Of a stretch of DNA of 64,000 bases, positions 44,032-52,525 are shown piece by piece. The translations under genes and the position numbers were made by a program. Numbering within the stretch: the stretch's first letter is position 1; the number at the start of each line of letters is the position of its first letter. The notes below the pieces were generated by a model. The model searched no databases and had not been told where the DNA came from. It saw only the letters and a list, made by a program, of their open reading frames with translations. Origin of the DNA: DASRDB01 sp035652815 (GTDB lineage Bacteria; Chloroflexota; Ktedonobacteria; Ktedonobacterales; Ktedonobacteraceae); contig DASRDB010000012.1 of assembly GCA_035652815.1 (NCBI GenBank), forward strand, positions 310,001-374,000, written 5' to 3'.

Positions 44032-45927
44032 CTATAGTGGTATTCCACACCTGGGGCAGAAACGCGCCATACGGTTGCTTTTAGCGCCGCACCTGGGACA
44101 ATCTTTGGATAAGGGAGGTATGGTTGCCTCTTGTTTATCAAGAGTCTGTCCTACCGGATTTATACGATCACTCCAATCTACAAAGTAGAGCGAAACGTTC
44201 CCTATTGTGATCGTGTCGCCGTCGGAGAGCCGGTAAGGACTGCTGATCCGGGTGTGGTTGACCTGGATGCCGTTGCTACTGGCCAGATCATGTACATAGA
44301 AGCCATCCATGTCAGCAACGATCTCGGCATGTTTTCGTGAAACGGACATATCGGCAAGAACAATCTGGCTTCCCTTGTCGCGTCCAAGCACATAACGTTT
44401 TCCCTGTTCCAGTAAAAACGTCTCGGGTTTTCCTGGCAGCAAAGCAATGAGCGTAGGCGTGTTTTTTGGAACAGCAATACTGGGGATAGCCCCTGTCCCT
44501 ATGGGTTGGGTAGGTGCAAGAGGTTCTTCCGGTCCTGGTTTGCGCAGAAGGACAGAAGTTGATCCATCGACTTGCCGTATTTGAGCAGAACTACTTCCCA
44601 CACCGGCGTAAGCAACTTTTTTGACAGCCACAGCTTCTTTTCTACTGACTCCCAAAATAGGTCCCGGCACGCCCTGCCTGTCGAGCCATTCACTGAACTT
44701 GAAATCAGGGGCGAAGAGGCGTGAAGCGACAGGAGAGAGATCCACAGCGGCGTCAACGGCGCGCTTGAAGGTAAGCACATGTTTGCGATCTCCTAACGCA
44801 AGCATGCCAACGGCTATACCGTCTTTAAGAACAGCCTTCTGATAGGTGCGCGCCAGTGGGTCGGCGACGATTTCTTGGTAGCCTTTCCCGTTCTGGGGCA
44901 CATTCGTGATGCCAACAGAGGCGAAGTCAAGCCCATACATGAAAGTAGCATTATAAAAGTTGCCGAAGCGGAGTTGCTGCCTGGCATCCAGGAGGTCGAG
45001 CATGCTATAAGCAGCGGCGCGAGCCTGTTGTATCGATGGGTACCACTGTCCAGGCAGGCGCGTTCGGCCTGTTAGCGGATCAGTAGTCTCAATCAGGTCG
45101 CCCGCCGCGTAGATATCGGGCACATTTGTGCGCATGGCAGCATCAACTTTTACGCCGCGCCCGCAAGCGATACCGGCGCTTTGAACAAAGTCGATGTTCG
45201 GCTCGATACCGATGCCAAGTAAGACCATTTCACAGGGGATATGCGCTCCGGTTGTGGTAATGACGCCGCTCACCTGGCCATTGCGGCCCACAATTTCAAG
45301 CACTTCCTGCTCGTAACGGATATCAACGCCATCATGTTTCTCCTGCTGAAGCACAAGGTCAGAGGCGGTAGCGTCAAGCACATCTGACCAGAGAGCGCGG
45401 CGGTGAAGCAGGTGAGTCACCTGAAAGCCGCGATGGCGGAGCGTTTCGATAGACTCCAGAGCCAGAGTACCACCGCCAACTACCACAACGCGACGCACAG
45501 AATTGAGGCGCTGCAGGACCTTTTGATAGTCGGCAACAGTACGCAAGCTGCTGACTCCTGTCAAATCACTTCCTGAACAGGTAAGCGTCCTGGAGCGTGC
45601 CCCATGGGCCAGTAATAGCCGGGAATAACCTATCGTCTTTCCACTACGCAACTGCACGCAGTGCCGCCCTACCTGTATCCCTACGACTCTGTCATGCAAG
45701 AAACCTATACGGCGATTCTGATAAAAGCTGATCGGCCTGGCCCACAGCTTGTCCTCTCGTATCTTCCCTCCGAGGTAATCCTTCAACGCGGGACGATAGT
45801 AGACAGGAAAAGGATCATCAGCCACGACGGTGATCTCTGCCGCAGCGTCTTCGTTGCGTAAGACTTCTGCGGCTGTCACGCCAGCGATGCCATTGCCAAT
45901 AATGAGGTAGGACTGTCTCTCCGCCAT
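44032..45927 (-). CDS. FAD/NAD(P) oxidoreductase fused to an FHA domain and zinc ribbon
   Basis: 631 aa. Residues 1-400: FAD motif IIGNGIAGVTAAE, YYRPALKDYLGG as in NirB/rubredoxin reductase, NAD motif VVVGGGTLALESIE, and DIYAAGDLIE. Residues about 510-590: FHA domain YVLGRDKGSQIVLADMSVSRKHAEI with HDLASSNGIQVNHTRI, a phosphothreonine reader. Residues 605-631: zinc ribbon CPRCGAKSNRMARFCPRCG. It probably feeds NAD(P)H electrons to the polyferredoxin, with FHA docking governed by phosphorylation. First gene of the operon. Confidence 0.9.
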   Translation of the reverse strand: MAERQSYLIIGNGIAGVTAAEVLRNEDAAAEITVVADDPFPVYYRPALKDYLGGKIREDKLWARPISFYQNRRIGFLHDRVVGIQVGRHCVQLRSGKTIGYSRLLLAHGARSRTLTCSGSDLTGVSSLRTVADYQKVLQRLNSVRRVVVVGGGTLALESIETLRHRGFQVTHLLHRRALWSDVLDATASDLVLQQEKHDGVDIRYEQEVLEIVGRNGQVSGVITTTGAHIPCEMVLLGIGIEPNIDFVQSAGIACGRGVKVDAAMRTNVPDIYAAGDLIETTDPLTGRTRLPGQWYPSIQQARAAAYSMLDLLDARQQLRFGNFYNATFMYGLDFASVGITNVPQNGKGYQEIVADPLARTYQKAVLKDGIAVGMLALGDRKHVLTFKRAVDAAVDLSPVASRLFAPDFKFSEWLDRQGVPGPILGVSRKEAVAVKKVAYAGVGSSSAQIRQVDGSTSVLLRKPGPEEPLAPTQPIGTGAIPSIAVPKNTPTLIALLPGKPETFLLEQGKRYVLGRDKGSQIVLADMSVSRKHAEIVADMDGFYVHDLASSNGIQVNHTRISSPYRLSDGDTITIGNVSLYFVDWSDRINPVGQTLDKQEATIPPLSKDCPRCGAKSNRMARFCPRCGIPL

Positions 45928-46247
45928 CTTGCCTCTCTCTACCGGGATCTAAAGCTGTTTGCCCTGGGAATGTTGCTCTTAAAAAAACTTCCCAGGTTTG
46001 CTACAAGCAGTTCATTCTTCAGACGCTGGGAGTAAGAGTTTTTCAGTACTGATTGAGCAGAAATGCTGATCTAAGCAGGCAATGGCATTGCCATGAAAAA
46101 GTCCTGCTCGCCTGTCATCCTGAGCGCAGCGAAGGATCTGGCGTGCCGAACGATGCGTGTGTCGAGGCCGCAGATCCTTCGCTGCGCTCAGGATGACAGG
46201 TGGGGCAGGTGTGTAATGGCATACGAAAAGCGGCGCTGGTATGGCCT
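45928..46247. other. 320-bp intergenic region
   Basis: Family A copy 4 lies in its right half; nothing else recognisable except the upstream region of the FHA-oxidoreductase gene, where I cannot place a promoter. Confidence 0.5.
46111..46201. repeat. palindromic repeat, family A copy 4 (long form)
   Basis: CCTGTCATCCTGAGCGCAGC ... GCTGCGCTCAGGATGACAGG with a 30-bp variable middle. Perfect outer arms of about 29 bp. Confidence 0.8.
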
Positions 46248-46694
46248 TTACAACTGTTCGCTATCCAGCCAGATAGTGACAGGACCCGAATTCACCAGTT
46301 CGACCTGCATAGAGGCACCAAAGACGCCGCCCGCGACTTTTAAGCCATGCGCAGCAATGGCCTCTTGAAAACGCTCCACAAGTGGCTGAGCGAGAGACGG
46401 GGGCGCAGCATCAGTAAAGCTGGGGCGGCGTCCCTTGCGGACATCTGCGTAGAGAGTGAATTGTGAGACGACTAAGGCTTCTCCCCCGATATCCAGCAGC
46501 GAGCGGTTCATTTTGCTCGCTTCATCCTCGAAGATGCGCAAATAGACAATCTTTTCGGCCAGCGTTTTGGCCTGGGCCTCGCTATCTCCATGCCCGACAC
46601 CGAGCAGGATGAGCAGCCCAGGACCAATCTCGCCCACGATTTCGTTTTCGACGGTGACGCTTGCGCGGCTGACGCGCTGTAGTAACGCTCTCAT
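46248..46694 (-). CDS. dtd: D-aminoacyl-tRNA deacylase
   Basis: 148 aa, normal length. It removes D-amino acids mischarged on tRNA. Signature blocks: MRALLQRVSRASVTV at the start, the active-site SQFTLYAD in VVSQFTLYADVRKG, and the cross-subunit Gly-Pro NSGPVTIWLDS. Confidence 0.96.
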   Translation of the reverse strand: MRALLQRVSRASVTVENEIVGEIGPGLLILLGVGHGDSEAQAKTLAEKIVYLRIFEDEASKMNRSLLDIGGEALVVSQFTLYADVRKGRRPSFTDAAPPSLAQPLVERFQEAIAAHGLKVAGGVFGASMQVELVNSGPVTIWLDSEQL

Positions 46695-46805
46695 TATCTC
46701 GTCCTACAACTTTGTGTTTCCTCAAAGTGTAGCACCGGCAAAGGAGTAAAGACAATGGGAGATCAGTGATTATTGAAGAATTCAATCAGCACGGGAGCAA
46801 GAGAA

Positions 46806-47456
46806 TCATTTGAGAGCTATCAATATGCGCTCAAAAAGGTCACTCCATGGTCGTGCAGGTACAGTAAGAGCGCCCACACGTTCAGCTTCGCGGTGGAGCC
46901 ATTGTCCGTAGAGCCAACTCACCTGCGCACGCTTTTCTTGCAGACCGTGTTCGGGTTCACGCTGTAAAAAATTGTGACGGAATTGTTCTTCACTTTCTTC
47001 ATACAGGAAGAGCATTCGGATCTGGCTCTGGATCGAGCTTTCTGCAAAAGAAGTGGCGAGCGTGGGGAGGATGAAATCCCCTTCCAAAACAAGAGGCGCT
47101 CGGCTCTCAATGTGATTGGCAATCACTGCTTCCAAAGCAGGGGCCATCACCTGGCCAACTGCGATGGTAAGTTTGACAATCTCCTCTGCTGGCAGGTTTC
47201 TAGCTTCGGGATGGGTACGCCAATAGTGTAAAACGGGCTGCTCTGCAGGAGTGGTCATGCGTTCGAGGATCACCTGGAAATCGTCAACTTCCGTGATACC
47301 AATCTTGAAGTGATGAGCCAACCGGTAACTGACACTGGTTTTCCCAACTCCAGAAGGGCCTCCGAGCAAAAGAACCTGCCATGAACGGTAGGGAATGTCA
47401 TTGTCCAACAGGCCTGATTTCCTTCTATTTTGATGAGTGCAAGGAAACTGTACCAC
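46806..47456 (-). CDS. 2-phosphoglycerate-kinase-like P-loop protein
   Basis: 216 aa; the first about 25 residues are doubtful because no SD precedes ATG 47456 and a TTG about 20 codons later is possible. Walker A GGPSGVGKTS is followed by AHHFKIGITEVDDFQ and LVLEGDFILPT. It looks like the P-loop kinase group that includes archaeal 2-phosphoglycerate kinase. Substrate unknown. Confidence 0.65.
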   Translation of the reverse strand: MVQFPCTHQNRRKSGLLDNDIPYRSWQVLLLGGPSGVGKTSVSYRLAHHFKIGITEVDDFQVILERMTTPAEQPVLHYWRTHPEARNLPAEEIVKLTIAVGQVMAPALEAVIANHIESRAPLVLEGDFILPTLATSFAESSIQSQIRMLFLYEESEEQFRHNFLQREPEHGLQEKRAQVSWLYGQWLHREAERVGALTVPARPWSDLFERILIALK

Positions 47457-47528
47457 ATCACGAGTGAGAAAGGCAATGGGATCTCTTCCTGAAAGACCTT
47501 CTGTGTCCCTTTTCCCATGGCTTTTCGC

Positions 47529-47915
47529 TCAGGCTCCTTGTTCAGCCCTGGCCTCCTCTGCGGGGATTCTCTCGGCAAAGAGAAGAAGGTTTCTAAAGGG
47601 ATCGCACACGAAAAACTCTTTTAGCCCCCATGGCCTGGCCTCCAGGGGGGACTGAACGGCATGGGTTGGCAGATACTGTTGATACAGCTCCTCGATATTG
47701 GTCACACCAATCCAGCACACGGAGCGGCCTTTCGGAGGGTCTGGCGAGTAATTCAGGTGCAAATCGATTCCGTCTCGGGAGACGATAGCGAATGTCTCGT
47801 CCCTGTACGTGGTTTGAAAGCCGAGGCGTCCATAGAAGGCCAGCGCCTGCTCCATGTCCTGACAGACAAAGCGGGGGGCAATCGAGACGAAGGTAGGTCG
47901 GTTCATCGGTGACAT
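47529..47915 (-). CDS. VOC (glyoxalase/bleomycin-resistance) family protein
   Basis: 128 aa. Two betaalphabeta-beta-beta modules: APRFVCQDMEQALAFYGRLGF at the start and WGLKEFFVCDPFRNLLLFAE at the end, which carries the usual metal Glu. It may be a bleomycin-binding-like or glyoxalase-like protein. It follows acpS by 18 nt on the same strand. SD AAAGGA. Confidence 0.85.
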   Translation of the reverse strand: MSPMNRPTFVSIAPRFVCQDMEQALAFYGRLGFQTTYRDETFAIVSRDGIDLHLNYSPDPPKGRSVCWIGVTNIEELYQQYLPTHAVQSPLEARPWGLKEFFVCDPFRNLLLFAERIPAEEARAEQGA

Positions 47916-47933
47916 AGGCTGGTTTTCCTTTTT

Positions 47934-48443
47934 TCAGGGTTTTGGAAACGACGTCTGCACCGCCACTGCAATCGCAATCGAGAACTCTTTCAGGTCGGCA
48001 ATGCTGACGTCAAAGGCGCTGAGTCCGAGCAGTTCAGCGCGGCGTCTGGCGTTGCCATGCAGGGTGACGGTGGGGCGACCGCTGCGCAGTTGGACGACTT
48101 CCATTTCACGCCACGCAACACCATGCAAGCCCGTTCCCAGAGCTTTGCTGATGGCCTCTTTGGCAGCGAAACGGCCCGCGAGGCGCGTATCCTTGCCGCG
48201 ACATTGCAGGACTTCGCGTTCGGTGTACACGCGCTTCAGGAAGCGCTCGCCGTGTCGCTCGTAGACCTTGCGCACGCGCTCCACCTCGATGATGTCGATG
48301 CCGACTGCCACATTGACCCCTTCCGGTGTGCGCAAAGGGGCGGGAAGTCCCGCGATGCCCGCCGGGCCAAACAGCCAATCAGGTATTGGCACGTCCGGGC
48401 GGCGTACCAGCGGCGTGAAGATCAAAGGCGTATCGTCATCCAT
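47934..48443 (-). CDS. acpS: holo-[acyl-carrier-protein] synthase
   Basis: 169 aa from ATG 48443 (SD AAAGGA); the longer frame to 48560 runs into repeat family A copy 5 and is not credible. It moves 4-phosphopantetheine from CoA to ACP. Core motifs: VGIDIIEVERVRK with the metal Asp and RFAAKEAISKALGTG with the catalytic Glu-Lys. A 45-residue N-terminal extension precedes the core. Confidence 0.92.
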   Translation of the reverse strand: MDDDTPLIFTPLVRRPDVPIPDWLFGPAGIAGLPAPLRTPEGVNVAVGIDIIEVERVRKVYERHGERFLKRVYTEREVLQCRGKDTRLAGRFAAKEAISKALGTGLHGVAWREMEVVQLRSGRPTVTLHGNARRRAELLGLSAFDVSIADLKEFSIAIAVAVQTSFPKP

Positions 48444-48500
48444 TGCTGTTTCCTTTGGTTTCTGTAGGGATGCAATTATGAATTTTTGTCTATCCAAACA

Positions 48501-48590
48501 TGTCATCCTGAGCGCAGCGAAGGATCTCGTGCGCCAACCGACCCATGTGCCAGCGCGCACGAGATCCTTCGCTGCGCTCAGGATGACAGG
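48501..48590. repeat. palindromic repeat, family A copy 5 (long form)
   Basis: TGTCATCCTGAGCGCAGCGA ... ATCCTTCGCTGCGCTCAGGA around a variable middle of about 35 bp; lies between ugd and acpS. Confidence 0.8.
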
Positions 48591-48608
48591 GCTACCTTTG
48601 CCATTCTT

Positions 48609-50009
48609 TTATTTTCCTTCTGCCTCACCAGGCAGTGTCTGCGTGGTGGTGCTGTCACCTGCGGGTAGCACGGACGGAGCCGGGCCGGTACCACGACCCA
48701 TGCCGCGATAGATGAAGCCGAGGCGGTTCATTTCACCCACTTCGTAGATGTTGCGCCCGTCGATCAGGACGGGGCGGCGCATCAGGCTGCGAATCTGCAT
48801 CATGTCCAACGATTTGAATTCGTTCCACTCGGTGACGATAACCAGCGCATCGACGCCTTCTGCGACCTCGTAGGGGTCCTGGCAGAAATGCACCTGCTCC
48901 ATGCGCACGCCCTCGCGCTCCAGGGCTTCGCGTCCGGTTTGCATGGCGACGGGGTCGTAGACCTGCACCTCGGCTCCCTGGCTTGTCACCCAGCGAATGA
49001 TATCGATGGATGCCGCCTCGCGCATGTCGTCGGTATTCGGCTTGAATGCCAGACCTAGAATGCCAATGGTCGTGCCGCGCAGCGAACCAAGAATCGAGGT
49101 CAGCTTATTGACCACCAGGCGACGCTGGTCGTGGTTGATCTCCATCACAGCGCGCAGCAATTGCGGGTGCAGGCCTGCTTCGTCGGCCATGTAGGTCAGG
49201 GCGCGGACGTCCTTCGGAAAGCAGGAACCCCCGAACCCGAGGCCAGCATCCAGGAAGGCGCGCCCGATGCGTTTGTCATAGCCCATGCCTGCCGCGACCT
49301 CTTTCACGTCCGCTCCCAGCCGCTCGCAGATTTGCGCGATCTCGTTGATGAACGAAATCTTGGTGGCGAGGAAGGCGTTCGAGGCATACTTAATCATCTC
49401 TGCCGTGTAGAGGTCGGTAATGACGATGGGCGCGCGCAGGGGCAGATAGAGCGTGGCGACTTTGCGCGCTGCCTCTTCATCAGACGAACCCAGCACCACG
49501 CGGTCGGGACTCTGGAAATCCTGGATGGCCGAGCCTTCGCGCAGGAACTCAGGGTTGGAGACGACGGCGAAGGGCACATCCGGGCGGCGCAGGTTCTTGC
49601 GCACGATGCGCGTCACCACGTCGCCACTGCCGACGGGAACCGTACTCTTGTTGATAATGATGGCGTAGTGGTCAAGTTCCTCGGCGATGCTGCGGGCCGC
49701 GCTCTCCACGTAGCGCATATCGGCTCCGCCCTGGTTGTTGCTGGTGGGAGTGTTGACGGCGATAAAAATAAAATCGGCGTTGTCCAGGCCTTCGCTGTAG
49801 CTGGTTGTGAAGTGCAGGCGACCGGCACGCACGTTGCGCTTCACCATTTCTTCCAGTCCTGGTTCGTAAATCGGCAGGATGCCCTCGTGTAAGCGGTCAA
49901 TTTTCTCTTTTACAATATCCACGCAGGTAACGCGGTTGCCCATATCGGCGAAACAGGTGCCAGTCACCAGGCCCACGTACCCTGTACCTATAACACAAAT
50001 GGTTGCCAA
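48609..50009 (-). CDS. ugd: UDP-glucose 6-dehydrogenase
   Basis: 466 aa from TTG 50009 (SD AGGAG, 7 nt). It oxidises UDP-glucose to UDP-glucuronate with two NAD. NAD motif VIGTGYVGLVTG; NTPTS; catalytic Cys263 in GFGGSCFPKD; and C-terminal GLAFKPNTDDMREAASIDII. The last 20 residues are an extra Pro/Thr-rich tail. It supports exopolysaccharide or cell-envelope sugar synthesis. Confidence 0.95.
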   Translation of the reverse strand: MATICVIGTGYVGLVTGTCFADMGNRVTCVDIVKEKIDRLHEGILPIYEPGLEEMVKRNVRAGRLHFTTSYSEGLDNADFIFIAVNTPTSNNQGGADMRYVESAARSIAEELDHYAIIINKSTVPVGSGDVVTRIVRKNLRRPDVPFAVVSNPEFLREGSAIQDFQSPDRVVLGSSDEEAARKVATLYLPLRAPIVITDLYTAEMIKYASNAFLATKISFINEIAQICERLGADVKEVAAGMGYDKRIGRAFLDAGLGFGGSCFPKDVRALTYMADEAGLHPQLLRAVMEINHDQRRLVVNKLTSILGSLRGTTIGILGLAFKPNTDDMREAASIDIIRWVTSQGAEVQVYDPVAMQTGREALEREGVRMEQVHFCQDPYEVAEGVDALVIVTEWNEFKSLDMMQIRSLMRRPVLIDGRNIYEVGEMNRLGFIYRGMGRGTGPAPSVLPAGDSTTTQTLPGEAEGK

Positions 50010-50080
50010 TATACTGCTCCTCTACATACATACCTGTTTGTCCCGGCGCTTTGCTATTATGGGACGAGTACAGGAAGATG

Positions 50081-50737
50081 TCACATATCTACTGATACAA
50101 ACGGATTTTCATATTTTTCTTCACCGATAGTGGTGGGAGAGCCATGTCCAGGGAAGACGACGAGGTCTTCATCCAGCATGTAGAGCTTATCGCGAATAGA
50201 CTGTACTATCTGGTCATGGTCGCCGCCCTCGAAATCAGTGCGCCCGATGCTGCGCTGGAAAAGCGTATCGCCGCTAAAGATGCAATACGGCTCGCTGACG
50301 AAGCACACCCCGCCGGGCGTATGTCCAGGCGTATGCAGCACGCGCAGGCTCAACGTGCCAAAAGAAAGCACATCCCCTTCCTGTAAAAGGATGTCAGGTT
50401 TGCGCTGGACAAGTGGGGCCTTGCGGCGATACATGCGGGCGGTATGTTCATCAGTATACATCGGCATATCGGCGGGATGAATAGCCAGCGGCACCGGATA
50501 AACCGCGCTGACCTCATCGATAGCCCCTATATGATCGATATGCCCATGCGTATTCAAAATATATTTGGGAACCAGCTTCAACTCAGCGATCTGCTGTAAA
50601 ATTCGCTCCGCCTCGTCCCCCGGGTCAATAATCACGGCCTCAAGCGTCTCCGGGCAGGCATACAGGTAACAATTCTCCTGAAAAATCCCCACCGTAACGC
50701 AGGCCACCAGCGGCTTCTTCTCTTCGGTTTCAACCAT
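50081..50737 (-). CDS. metallo-beta-lactamase-fold hydrolase (glyoxalase II-like)
   Basis: 218 aa. Metal motif THGHIDHIGAI (HxHxDH), LHTPGHTPGG, IFSGDTLFQRSIGRTDFEGGD and the final VVFPGHGSPTTIGEEK form the full zinc site of the glyoxalase II/MBL group. It probably hydrolyses a thioester or related bond. Confidence 0.92.
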   Translation of the reverse strand: MVETEEKKPLVACVTVGIFQENCYLYACPETLEAVIIDPGDEAERILQQIAELKLVPKYILNTHGHIDHIGAIDEVSAVYPVPLAIHPADMPMYTDEHTARMYRRKAPLVQRKPDILLQEGDVLSFGTLSLRVLHTPGHTPGGVCFVSEPYCIFSGDTLFQRSIGRTDFEGGDHDQIVQSIRDKLYMLDEDLVVFPGHGSPTTIGEEKYENPFVSVDM

Positions 50738-50841
50738 CTACACTATTCGTCCTCTCGTCTTCCCTGGAATGTGGCATATTGAGATACATTATACCATGAG
50801 GGGGGAGAGGTGAGGGTTTGGAGGTATTATGGTATGTTTTG

Positions 50842-52521
50842 TTAACTTGTTCCACCACAGTCTTCTATAATGTTCTTTAACAGGGCAATGGTTTCTTTGT
50901 CTTTTATGCCAGGATACATAGTAATTGCTCCAAAACGGAATTCGGACCGGTACTCTGGATGAAATAGTCTAGCGGGCATTTTCAAATTTTTCCAATTTGC
51001 ATCAGTATTATAGATGTCAGGTGTTATCAGGTAAGCTCCTGTAACAATCCTTTTGATACTGTCATCATCTCTACGGACTAATGCATCTCTATACATGTGT
51101 ATGGAAGAAAGAGCATCGTTTAACCCAGCTTCAACTCTATATTTTGCATCAAGCACTATTAGAATTTCTTGCTTATTATCACTGGCAGTATTCTCCTGGG
51201 CGGTGGTTTCAATAGCAAAATCAGGACGCATGTACCGGCTATAGGTGCCTCGTCCATCTCGCTCTATCCAGAATTCTTTGTATGTTCTTTGGAAACAAAG
51301 CTTTATTTCCTTCCCAAAATCGAAGCATACCTGATTGGGAGAAATCACTATTGTCCGCTTATCCATAGTAAATATGGCATCTGATGAGAAAGAGGCTTCT
51401 GGAAACATTATAGAAATGGCTCTTGCAAGCCGCAGGAATGTCCAGACTTCGTAAAGATCGTAGGTTCTTGCCAGGGGAACTTGAAGAAAATCTCCTACAA
51501 TATTTGCAATACCTCGTTGAAAATCATTGTATATTGATAAAAATTGGCCGTAAACAGGAATACGCTGGTAAATTTGTGTGGCATATACTGGCTGTCTTAC
51601 ATCCTGTACCTCTGCAAATAGAGGTAATTCTAAAAGTAAGTTAAGACGTCTCGACATATTACGACATCGTAATGCCCATTTTTTTCGTTGGCCGGATAAT
51701 TCTTTATCTTCTGTTTGTCCTTTTGCGAGGAGATCAGCGATTGCTGAAAGCCATGATGCCCATGATTTGATAGCAGCTTTCATATCCCTATGTTCACGGA
51801 TATCCAGTCCCAGAGTTTTATGGGCTTTATATATTTTTTCGGGTACCATACCCTTGAGTGCTTCAGGCAAACGCTTTTGTACTTCTGGGCCTTGAATGAT
51901 TTTTCCCCTGGAAAACGATTTGATCAATTCGGGAGGGGTAAGCTGAGTGACTTTATGGAAAGGTATTGTTTCCATAGTAGCGCGTAAAATACGTACAGGA
52001 CTTTTATCAATAGCACGAATCGTTGTCTCGAGCTTATCTATTTGTGATCTGAGGAATTCAAGACAGGCAATAGAAGGCAGGTAAGTGCCGCTTCCTCTCG
52101 CGACACCAAATTTATAGCTGGAAAGAGACAGGAGCACGAATGTATCATTCAGTATTTGCCGTATCATCGTATCAAACTGATCACGGGTGAGTTTCCTTCG
52201 GTCTGGGTCTGTCACCAACACTTTGCGTATAGCGTTTCTGGGTTGGTCAAGTTGAATGAGTATTTCAACTTCTCCTGCATGAAATTCTATATTCCATTCC
52301 CATTGGACGCGAACAGGAGTATCCAGGATATCGCGTTTTAACCTGAGATCATCAATGAATAACTGCGCCTTGAGAGGATCAGGTGGATTCCTGAGTTCAA
52401 AGATATATGTTCTATTTTCCTCAATTGTTCCTGGTTTACATACACAATCCCCCGGCCATATAGTGCATATTTCTCGCATCGAGGCAGAGGGATCAAGCAA
52501 CACTATCACTGGTTCGTCCAT
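50842..52521 (-). CDS. DUF2357/PD-(D/E)XK nuclease, McrC-like restriction subunit
   Basis: 559 aa. The first 370 residues fit DUF2357-type proteins. The C-terminal nuclease core is readable: Glu358 in YDLYEVW, Asp434 in RPDFAIE and Asp458-x-Lys460 in IVLDAKYR, the PD-(D/E)XK triad. This is the partner layout of McrBC and LlaJI-type systems, where the motor protein loads and activates the nuclease. It begins 5 nt after the end of the McrB-like gene and is translationally coupled. Last gene of the island. Confidence 0.8.
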   Translation of the reverse strand: MDEPVIVLLDPSASMREICTIWPGDCVCKPGTIEENRTYIFELRNPPDPLKAQLFIDDLRLKRDILDTPVRVQWEWNIEFHAGEVEILIQLDQPRNAIRKVLVTDPDRRKLTRDQFDTMIRQILNDTFVLLSLSSYKFGVARGSGTYLPSIACLEFLRSQIDKLETTIRAIDKSPVRILRATMETIPFHKVTQLTPPELIKSFSRGKIIQGPEVQKRLPEALKGMVPEKIYKAHKTLGLDIREHRDMKAAIKSWASWLSAIADLLAKGQTEDKELSGQRKKWALRCRNMSRRLNLLLELPLFAEVQDVRQPVYATQIYQRIPVYGQFLSIYNDFQRGIANIVGDFLQVPLARTYDLYEVWTFLRLARAISIMFPEASFSSDAIFTMDKRTIVISPNQVCFDFGKEIKLCFQRTYKEFWIERDGRGTYSRYMRPDFAIETTAQENTASDNKQEILIVLDAKYRVEAGLNDALSSIHMYRDALVRRDDDSIKRIVTGAYLITPDIYNTDANWKNLKMPARLFHPEYRSEFRFGAITMYPGIKDKETIALLKNIIEDCGGTS

Positions 52522-52525
52522 CTTA

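Noticed and set aside
48444..48560. Longer start for acpS
   Set aside because: The added 39 codons translate a family A palindrome; a good SD sits before 48443.
49131..49892. 253-residue open frame antisense to ugd
   Set aside because: Reverse shadow of ugd with no independent support.
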